DNA of 50,875 nucleotides from Nitrospira sp. LK70 (GTDB lineage: Bacteria; Nitrospirota; Nitrospiria; Nitrospirales; Nitrospiraceae). Position numbers and translations under genes: made by a program. The notes under the pieces are model-generated. The model was not told where the DNA came from and made no database searches. It saw only the letters and a list, made by a program, of their open reading frames with translations. This document shows, piece after piece, positions 45,296 to 50,875 of the stretch. Each line of letters begins with the position of its first letter. Positions within the stretch are counted from its first letter, which is position 1. The stretch is from the NCBI GenBank assembly GCA_011090425.1, contig PHGD01000017.1, forward strand, positions 1-50,875. The letters are read 5' to 3'.

Positions 45296-46150
45296 ATGAA
45301 TAGCCTCCAGTGGTTCGCAGAAGCCAAGCCTGCCCTACGCGTTCTCCTTCAGCTACTGAGCCTGGTGCTGCTGCCTGGTCTGTGCCCTGCTCAGGACAGT
45401 TCATGGGAGCGCCTTTCTGCAGGAGTAGCGGTTTCGGTGTGGAATCCCGGCGACGCTTGTCCTGCCGTGCCGAGCATGCTGGCCGTCGATATGGATCCGG
45501 AGCGGACGAAATTCTCCGTTCATCATTACGCCCAAGAAGGCCTTTCAGAACCTCCCAGGATCGACGAATGGCAGAAACGAACCGGCCATCATGTGCTGTT
45601 CAATGCTGGGTTGTTTCGTGAAAACTTCGCGTATCTCGGTCTTCTCTATAAGGATGGACGTCCGTTAGGCAGCAGGCGCCATACCTCATGGCAGGGGTTG
45701 TTTGTCGCAGAACCGTCCATCTCGGGGTTAAAGAAGGCACGGATCCTTGATTTGGCTGCAGAGAGTTTTGACGAAGAACAGCCGCGCTACAGAGAAGCGG
45801 CACAGGCGTTGATGCTTCTGGATCTGACCGGCAAGATCCGTGTCCGTGAGAGTGGGAAACATGCGTATCAGACGATTATCGCCGAAACGGAGACCGGACA
45901 CATTCTTCTCCTCAAGAGCCTCGGGGCTGTTCGTCTATACGACATCGGTCGCTGTTTCAAGGATGCACTTCCCGTTGTGCGTCAAGCCATGGCAATGGAC
46001 GGAGGGTCTTCCTCAGCTGTCCGCATTTTGGAGTCGCTGTGGGATAAAGACCTACGAGTCCAAGAGCACAACTCCTGGAAGAGTCTGTTCGGTGGAAGTA
46101 CGGGCAGTCATATTCCGTTGCCCACAGTGATCGGGGCCAGTCCAAGGTAA
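45296..46150 (+). CDS. Secreted phosphodiester-glycosidase (NAGPA) domain protein
   Basis: 284 residues with an N-terminal signal region (LRVLLQLLSLVLLPGLCPAQ). The NAGPA-type fold is recognised from FNAGLFRENFAYLGLLYKDG (about residues 102-121), GRPLGSRR and the C-terminal motif AMAMDGGSSSAVRIL. Family members cleave sugar-phosphate linkages; bacterial ones are often linked to exopolysaccharide or cell-wall glycan turnover. The substrate is unknown here. Its stop overlaps the next start (TAATG). Confidence 0.85.
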   Translation: MNSLQWFAEAKPALRVLLQLLSLVLLPGLCPAQDSSWERLSAGVAVSVWNPGDACPAVPSMLAVDMDPERTKFSVHHYAQEGLSEPPRIDEWQKRTGHHVLFNAGLFRENFAYLGLLYKDGRPLGSRRHTSWQGLFVAEPSISGLKKARILDLAAESFDEEQPRYREAAQALMLLDLTGKIRVRESGKHAYQTIIAETETGHILLLKSLGAVRLYDIGRCFKDALPVVRQAMAMDGGSSSAVRILESLWDKDLRVQEHNSWKSLFGGSTGSHIPLPTVIGASPR

Positions 46151-46467
46151 TGATCAAGTCTTGGCTGAAAACAACTGCTGCAGCGGCATGCCTAGTGGTT
46201 GGAGGCTGTGCCGCCGGCGCAAAGATCGTTCAGGAGCACGACGGGGGTGGGGTCGTGATCTATCCGTTTAAGGACGAACAAGGTCCTATGCTCTCCTCCT
46301 TGCGCAAGGATGCCCTTGACCTCATGAAAGAGAAATGCCACGGTAGGTCCTACCGCATCGTTCGTGAGGGAGAAGCCAAAGGACGCAGGCGAATCGTAAG
46401 TCCTCTTGATGACGCGCAAGAACTGGTCGAGGAACGGCGATGGGGGATTCAGTTCGAGTGCAAATGA
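46150..46467 (+). CDS. Small lipoprotein, unknown function
   Basis: 105 residues with a lipoprotein signal (AAAACLVVGGCAAG; lipobox VGGC at about residues 17-20). The mature part has YPFKDEQGPMLSSLRKDALDLM and MKEKCHGRSYRIVREGE; the C-terminus ends GIQFECK. I do not recognise a family, although its mature region recalls small lipoproteins found with envelope genes. It overlaps the NAGPA gene by one base and is probably co-expressed. It converges on pyrE, 34 bp away. Confidence 0.8.
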   Translation: MIKSWLKTTAAAACLVVGGCAAGAKIVQEHDGGGVVIYPFKDEQGPMLSSLRKDALDLMKEKCHGRSYRIVREGEAKGRRRIVSPLDDAQELVEERRWGIQFECK

Positions 46468-46501
46468 ACGGATGAGCAGCCCACAAGCATAGCCCGTTGC
46501 A

Positions 46502-47077
46502 CTAGCCCTTCTTCTCCATGCTCATAAGGTCCTGAATCGTTAAGAGGCTGATGAGCTGAACTTTTTCTCTTTCCACACGCGCTCTCCCATCCTGTTCTTG
46601 ACGATCCACAATGACGAATGCATGATCCACTTGAAGCCCGGCCTCCCGTGCGACTGTGATCGCCTTCAACAACGACCCGCCGCTCGTGAGGACATCGTCA
46701 ACGATCAGTGCTCGATCGCCGGGATGTATGCTGCCTTCGATCAACTTTCCCAGGCCATGGTCTTTGGTCTGCTTGCGAACGACGAAAGTCCGCCAGAGAC
46801 GCTGACGCTGGGCAGCGCAGGCGAAATCGGAAATGGTCACGGCAATCGGGATGGCTCCGAGTTCAAGGCCGCCCAGACAATCGAATTCGATGTCGGTGAG
46901 CGCCTCATAGGCGAGGTGGGCTGCTAGGCGACGCGCTTCTGGATGCGCCATAAGAGCGCGACAATCGACATAGAACGGGCTGATCTCACCGGATGCGAGC
47001 TTGAATCCCTTCTCACGATCCCATTTGAATGCCTGGGTATCATGGAACGCTTTGACCAATTGCTCTCGAACCTTCAC
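46502..47077 (-). CDS. pyrE: Orotate phosphoribosyltransferase
   Basis: Cytoplasmic enzyme converting orotate and PRPP to orotidine monophosphate in pyrimidine synthesis. 191 residues. The PRPP-binding motif ALIVDDVLTSGGS is at about residues 123-135, and the catalytic-loop region RKQTKDHGLGKLIEG at 101-115. The N-terminal FKLASGEISPFYVDCR is typical of PyrE. It is the last gene of the leftward group. Confidence 0.95.
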   Translation of the reverse strand: MKVREQLVKAFHDTQAFKWDREKGFKLASGEISPFYVDCRALMAHPEARRLAAHLAYEALTDIEFDCLGGLELGAIPIAVTISDFACAAQRQRLWRTFVVRKQTKDHGLGKLIEGSIHPGDRALIVDDVLTSGGSLLKAITVAREAGLQVDHAFVIVDRQEQDGRARVEREKVQLISLLTIQDLMSMEKKG

Positions 47078-47152
47078 GATGACTCCTCTCCGTTGTAGTG
47101 TTCGCTGGGTGTCGGCATTCTACATGGCCTGGGCGATTGCCGACAGACCTTT

Positions 47153-47686
47153 TCACCGATCCACTTGCGGAGTTTCTGTAGAGAAGCGCCGGATCTGCTC
47201 GGCTAACGTGTTCGCGACCAACTCAAGGTCAAATGGCCAGGCATAACGAAGTATCACGTCAGGATGTTTCGGCCGGAGATGGTTGAGAATTTCAGGTATC
47301 TCGATTTCCGAATGATAACCTCCTGGAGTAAACATGGTGGTTGTTACAGTGATTTCCGTGGCCCCTTGTCCAATGAGGTGCTCCGCTGCCTCCCTCAGGG
47401 TGGGAGCGCAGAATTCGTTGTAGGCGAGTGCGAACAAGCTGCCATTTAGTTGGGGCTGTAATCGCGCTGCAACGGCTTGAAGGCCGGATTGATAAGGATC
47501 GGTCGATGGCGTCCGCGGCCACCGGCGGATCTTCATATCCAATGCGAGTTCTTCAGCGGATGGCGGTTGTTTGGCTGCGCGGCGCTGGGCTTCCAGTTGT
47601 TTGAGCGTTGTCACTAGATCTTGCGGACAATCCTTTGGGATTCCGCCATGTCCCACCAGAATCACTCCTTGCTTTTTTGTCGGCAT
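47153..47686 (-). CDS. CbiX/SirB-type sirohydrochlorin chelatase family protein
   Basis: 177 residues, single chelatase domain. The family metal-binding histidines are visible as ILVGHGGIP (H13) and TPGGYHSEIEIPEIL (about residue 127). Members insert cobalt, iron or nickel into sirohydrochlorin on the way to cobalamin, siroheme or factor F430. Here an Asp/Arg-rich insert lies after the first motif (ALDMKIRRWPRT), so the exact metal is not assigned. No other tetrapyrrole gene is near. It overlaps nothing, but lies 8 bp from the DUF523 gene. Confidence 0.85.
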   Translation of the reverse strand: MPTKKQGVILVGHGGIPKDCPQDLVTTLKQLEAQRRAAKQPPSAEELALDMKIRRWPRTPSTDPYQSGLQAVAARLQPQLNGSLFALAYNEFCAPTLREAAEHLIGQGATEITVTTTMFTPGGYHSEIEIPEILNHLRPKHPDVILRYAWPFDLELVANTLAEQIRRFSTETPQVDR

Positions 47687-47694
47687 GAATCGTC

Positions 47695-48648
47695 CTACAC
47701 TCGATGGGGAAGCATCAGCTCTTTCGGATACGGCTCAAGGTACACTTGGTCGCGAAGATAGGCGATCTCGAACATCCAGACGTACTGCCTAATCAGCATC
47801 AGCGGAACGAATAAGGGGATGAGCCCTCGGCGATAGCTATCGATCACGCCTAATAGCTCGACCTTTTCGTGCGGCTTCAATCGTGCCTTGAAGTCTCCCA
47901 CAATGTGATGCAGCACGTTCACCTGTTTATGGACCGTTGCTTTCACAGCCAAGCATTCCATGAATATTGCACCGTACTTCGCCGTCAACTTCTTCGGTCG
48001 ATGACGATCCGCTCGACTGATCAATCGGCCCATCGCTTCATAATGTGGTTGACTATGGGACGAGAGCAGATACTTGTGGATTCTGTGGAATCGTCTCAGC
48101 GTCTGACTGGTGAACTCATTCCGTATCAAATCCTGGAATCGACGATAGCAAAATACCCGTTCGATGAAGTTCTCTCTCAGCGCCGGGACGCAAAGCCGCC
48201 CTTCCTCTTCGACCGGAATCATCGGACACTGCTCCACAAAGACTTTGGCGAAGATCCCGATTCCATTCTGACGGGGCATCCGGTATTGATCATAAACATG
48301 GACTCGTTGGACGCCGCAACTGGGCGAGTTCTGCTTGAAGACATAGCCGGAGAGATCCAGCTTTTTCAATTCGGCAACCCGATCTTTTGCTGTGTTGGTG
48401 ACAGCCTCCGTGTGGTCCTTCTCGCTCTGGATCGTGAGGAGTCGAGAACGGTGAGGATCACCGACCAACCGCATGGCTTCACGCGGGGTGCCGAGTCCCG
48501 CCTCAACCTCAGGACAGACCGGTACCCATTCCACGTAAGAACCCAGGACATCGGTCAAAAACCGGTCCCTCTTGTGTCCTCCGTCGAAACGAACTTCGTC
48601 ACCGAGGAGACACCTGCTGATACCCAAGCGGATCGGACAAGCCGTCAT
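47695..48648 (-). CDS. DUF523/DUF1722 fusion protein
   Basis: 317 residues from the ATG at 48648, where the DUF523 motif begins (RLGISRCLLGDEVRFDGGHKRD; two-domain YbgA-like layout). DUF523 covers about residues 5-150, with VPVCPEVEAGLGTPRE and the Cys pair FKQNSPSCGV. DUF1722 covers about 180-310 (HKYLLSSHSQPHYEAMGRL). The Cys residues suggest metal or iron-sulfur binding. An in-frame ATG at 48807 would add 53 residues and overlap the epimerase gene by 26 bp; neither start has a strong ribosome site. Family function is unknown; E. coli YbgA lies beside photolyase, which is not seen here. Confidence 0.85.
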   Translation of the reverse strand: MTACPIRLGISRCLLGDEVRFDGGHKRDRFLTDVLGSYVEWVPVCPEVEAGLGTPREAMRLVGDPHRSRLLTIQSEKDHTEAVTNTAKDRVAELKKLDLSGYVFKQNSPSCGVQRVHVYDQYRMPRQNGIGIFAKVFVEQCPMIPVEEEGRLCVPALRENFIERVFCYRRFQDLIRNEFTSQTLRRFHRIHKYLLSSHSQPHYEAMGRLISRADRHRPKKLTAKYGAIFMECLAVKATVHKQVNVLHHIVGDFKARLKPHEKVELLGVIDSYRRGLIPLFVPLMLIRQYVWMFEIAYLRDQVYLEPYPKELMLPHRV

Positions 48649-48781
48649 TCCGTCAGCTAAGGTTTGTCCAGCCCCAAAATATTCCTGATATGCCTGGCGC
48701 ATGATCCACGATGGGGTTGGATAATCAACTTCGACATGGCAACTACTCCGGCCCTGCTCGTCCGAGGAGGTCAGATGCGGT

Positions 48782-49729
48782 TCATGGATCCGATTCGCCT
48801 GCGCCATGGCAAGCTGTTCCGATCAGGATAGTTTGCAGCGCAGTCTCCAGGGTTGGATAGAGAAAGGTATAGCCTCCCGCCATTGCTTTCGCAGGAATCA
48901 CGCGCTGGCCAGTGGTCATCATTGTCCCCAACTCGCCGAGTACAATGGTTAGGGCGGCTTCCGGAACGGGAAGCCAGGATGGTCTGTGAATTAGCCGCCC
49001 AAGCATCCCACAGAACGTCTTCATCGTCACAGGTTCCGGGGCCACCGCATTGATCGGACCGGAAACCGTTGTCGTGGTGAGAGCCCATTCTATCAGCCTG
49101 ATGTGATCCTGTCTGTGGATCCACGAGACCCATTGGCTTCCCGGCATGATCGGACCGCCTGCAAATAATCGAAAGGGCAACAGCATCTTGGGCAAAGCCC
49201 CGCCGTCTTGTTCGAGTACCATACCGGTTCGTAGTATGACGACGCGCGCACCAAGCTCTCCAGCCCGAAGGGCCTCCGCTTCCCATGCGAGACAGAGATC
49301 AGCCAAGAAGCCCTGACCCTGCATCGCTCCTTCATCCAGACGGCGGTCGTCGCTTGCGCCGTAATACCCGATTCCGGACGCGCTCATGAATGTGAGAGGT
49401 TTCGTCGATCGGCGGGACAAGGCCTTGACCAACAAGCGAGTGGTGAGCACTCGACTGTCTGTGATGAGTTGCTTGCGCGAGTCCGTCCAGCGTGCGTCAG
49501 CAATAGGAGCACCGGCGAGATTAATGACCGCATCTGCTCCTTCAAAGGCCTGCTCCCAGGGCCCCGAGTCACGTGCGTTCCAATGTAACGACTGGACCTG
49601 TACGTCAGGTTGATGCGAAACCTGTCCTGTATGTCTGGTCAGAATAGTGACTCTGTGGCCTCTTTGGAATAGCGCGGCACACAATGCCCGACCAACGAAC
49701 CCTGTTCCTCCGGTCACCACGATGTTCAT
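48782..49729 (-). CDS. TIGR01777-family NAD(P)-dependent epimerase (YfcH-like)
   Basis: 315 residues from the ATG at 49729 (AGGAAAT upstream); a longer frame to 49765 is rejected. The N-terminal Rossmann signature is MNIVVTGGTGFVGRALCAAL (Gly-x-x-Gly-x-x-Gly, residues 8-14). Later, VINLAGAPIADARWT, SASGIGYYGAS and the DUF1731-type C-terminus are typical of this SDR family. The substrate is unknown. It lies in a leftward group with the DUF523 and chelatase genes. Confidence 0.93.
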   Translation of the reverse strand: MNIVVTGGTGFVGRALCAALFQRGHRVTILTRHTGQVSHQPDVQVQSLHWNARDSGPWEQAFEGADAVINLAGAPIADARWTDSRKQLITDSRVLTTRLLVKALSRRSTKPLTFMSASGIGYYGASDDRRLDEGAMQGQGFLADLCLAWEAEALRAGELGARVVILRTGMVLEQDGGALPKMLLPFRLFAGGPIMPGSQWVSWIHRQDHIRLIEWALTTTTVSGPINAVAPEPVTMKTFCGMLGRLIHRPSWLPVPEAALTIVLGELGTMMTTGQRVIPAKAMAGGYTFLYPTLETALQTILIGTACHGAGESDP

Positions 49730-49789
49730 GGGTCTATTTCCTGAGCCGCCGACCTGGCTGGTCAAACGAACGCACGAGGGCGCAACTCA

Positions 49790-50359
49790 TTAATCATCCT
49801 GCTTGATCGGCCCGCGAACGCACCAAACCGGATAAGTATATAGCTTAGTGAGACTGAGCACGTTGCCGAGGAATGCGTCCACGTACCGTGCATATGATGG
49901 TTGATTGGCTTCCGGAACGACCGTCCAGTAGGACGTTGGCTGGATGTTCATGAATGGATGCCCCGGCGGGATATTGGGGATAGGGGAGTCTACTGCCGGC
50001 CCCACGAGACTGCGCATTTCAGCCGGCGCCGGCAGACGCCAGCCTCGCTGACCGCCCGTCGCTCTGGTAAGGCATGTGGCACGTGCTTCGTTCCATGTCA
50101 CAGATGTTGTCATTGGGGAGAGCTCCCAGATGAGGCTTGTATCCTTATCGAGAACTGCCTCGTTGTTGAAGTCGGCCAAAATAACGAATCGCTGGGCCGC
50201 TGGATGCGCTTGTTGCCAATTCTTGATGATGGTGGCGATCACCTCTTCTTTTCCCTGCGTGTGAGACTTGATCTGCGTGTATGCCAGCAAGCAAAACGCA
50301 CCTATCACGACTAGCGTGACGACAATTGCTCGCGACCTTGTCACTGGAGGTAGTCTCAT
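49790..50359 (-). CDS. Membrane-anchored DUF1566 protein
   Basis: 189 residues from the ATG at 50359; the longer open frame to 50506 would put about 49 unlikely residues first. A single hydrophobic segment near the N-terminus (IVVTLVVIGAFCLLAYTQI) is a signal anchor. The DUF1566/Lcl-like domain covers about residues 60-185, with DKDTSLIWELSP, WNEARATCLTRATGGQRGWRLPAPAEMRSL and PVWCVRG. Such domains bind carbohydrate or surface partners. It is divergent from amoC, 312 bp away, and is the gene flanking the ammonia-oxidation locus on the left. Confidence 0.8.
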   Translation of the reverse strand: MRLPPVTRSRAIVVTLVVIGAFCLLAYTQIKSHTQGKEEVIATIIKNWQQAHPAAQRFVILADFNNEAVLDKDTSLIWELSPMTTSVTWNEARATCLTRATGGQRGWRLPAPAEMRSLVGPAVDSPIPNIPPGHPFMNIQPTSYWTVVPEANQPSYARYVDAFLGNVLSLTKLYTYPVWCVRGPIKQDD

Positions 50360-50671
50360 ACTGCTCTCGACCTTCAAGTGCATCCTACGCTCCGTGATGG
50401 AGGAGGAGCAACATTTCCCGAGTCGAACTTCCCCGCGCAGGCAAAAACACGTACAGGTAGTGAAAAGTACGGGAATAAGGGAAATGGCGAGAATTGGCAA
50501 TTGCAACCCCTGGAAAAGACAGGGATTAAACGCTGACGATCCAATGAGATACCGGTTGGCATTCGCATATCGATTTGAGGTAACATAAGGGAGTGTAAAG
50601 AGTAGGTATCAGATCAACAACGATGACAGTTGGCTGACGAGTTTTCAATAAACTAAAAGGGAGGTCACACT
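50360..50671. other. Upstream region of amoC
   Basis: 312 bp between the divergent DUF1566 gene and amoC. It is AT-richer toward amoC, with TTGGCA at 50556-50561 and TAACAT at 50581-50586 as a possible promoter with a long (19-bp) spacer. No sigma-54 site or clear inverted repeat was found. A GGGAGGT ribosome site at about 50659-50665 precedes the ATG. Confidence 0.45.
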
Positions 50672-50875
50672 ATGGCAAGTGACAGAGGGTATGACATTTC
50701 GCAGTGGTACGATTCGAAGCCGTGGAAGATTGGGTGGGCGGCGATGCTGATGATGGGCATCTTTTGGGTCCTGTATCAACGGGCGTTTGGGTATTCGCAC
50801 GGGTTGGATTCGATGACCCCGGAATTCGACTCCGTGTGGATGGGGCTGTGGCGGTTTAACATCGTCGCGAACGCC
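50672..50875 (+). CDS. amoC: Ammonia monooxygenase subunit C (AmoC), 3' end cut off
   Basis: Integral membrane subunit of ammonia monooxygenase, the copper enzyme that oxidises ammonia to hydroxylamine. The 68 visible residues begin [19 protein letters not shown] and contain the family stretches [14 protein letters not shown] and [13 protein letters not shown], together with the first membrane span. The start has a strong GGGAGGT ribosome site. This matches bacterial AmoC more closely than particulate methane monooxygenase C as far as I can judge by eye. In this context it points to comammox Nitrospira. Whether it leads an amoCAB operon or is a lone amoC copy cannot be seen. Its copper ligands lie beyond the edge. 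Confidence 0.9.
   Translation, partial: MASDRGYDISQWYDSKPWKIGWAAMLMMGIFWVLYQRAFGYSHGLDSMTPEFDSVWMGLWRFNIVANA

Noticed and set aside
50556-50586. A firm amoC promoter
   Set aside because: The best -35/-10 pair needs a 19-bp spacer and is only a partial match, so it is mentioned but not called.
1-50875. CRISPR arrays, tRNA or rRNA genes, integrases, complete insertion sequences
   Set aside because: None seen on reading; the only mobile-like item is the 138-bp inverted-repeat element.

Overview
The window reads as a chromosomal contig of a nitrifying Nitrospira, most probably a complete ammonia oxidizer (comammox). Two observations support this. The last 204 bases open a gene whose 68 visible residues match the N-terminus of AmoC, the ammonia monooxygenase subunit C. 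A 14 kb complex I cluster carries two adjacent NuoM genes before NuoN, the '2M' arrangement known from Nitrospira. Genes are dense, GC-rich and free of phage or integron signatures. No rRNA, tRNA or CRISPR was seen.

Layout. 1-3.6 kb (minus strand): pyruvate dehydrogenase E1 (aceE), then the start of the E2 acyltransferase, which runs off the left edge. 4.3-6.5 kb (plus): a helix-turn-helix-like unknown protein and a single-span membrane coiled-coil protein. 7-14 kb (plus): a glycan-type cluster of GT4 glycosyltransferase, MFS transporter, secreted repeat/BON protein, second MFS transporter and glycogen-debranching-type glucosidase. A four-CBS protein follows on the other strand. 15.5-16.1 kb: two small genes behind a sequence with the exact GG-N10-GC spacing of a sigma-54 promoter. 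16.2-21.5 kb: GNAT/cyclic-nucleotide-binding fusion, M20 amidohydrolase, macro-domain protein, GNAT acetyltransferase and a formylglycine-enzyme-like protein without the catalytic cysteines. 21.8-26.1 kb: heavy-metal RND pump and its adaptor. 26.3-29.3 kb: glutathionyl-hydroquinone reductase, a 26-residue membrane peptide, a 138-bp element with terminal inverted repeats, and an OmpA-family protein.

29.9-43.7 kb (plus): nuoA-B-C-D-G-I-J-K-L-M-M-N. The genes for NuoH (membrane quinone-site subunit) and NuoE/NuoF (NADH-oxidizing module) are not here. The second NuoM has an extra loop and has lost the lysine of the TM7 proton channel. 43.8-45.2 kb: remains of two sensor kinases broken by a stop, frameshifts and an internal deletion. 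45.3-50.4 kb: NAGPA-type protein and a small lipoprotein (plus), then pyrE, a CbiX-type chelatase, a DUF523/DUF1722 protein, a TIGR01777 epimerase and a DUF1566 protein (minus). amoC begins at 50672, divergent from these.

How it fits together (inference): AmoC belongs to the ammonia-oxidizing enzyme. The 2M complex I probably exchanges electrons between the quinone pool and NADH or ferredoxin, possibly driven in reverse to supply reductant for carbon fixation. The glucan-type cluster and PDH belong to carbon storage and central carbon flow.
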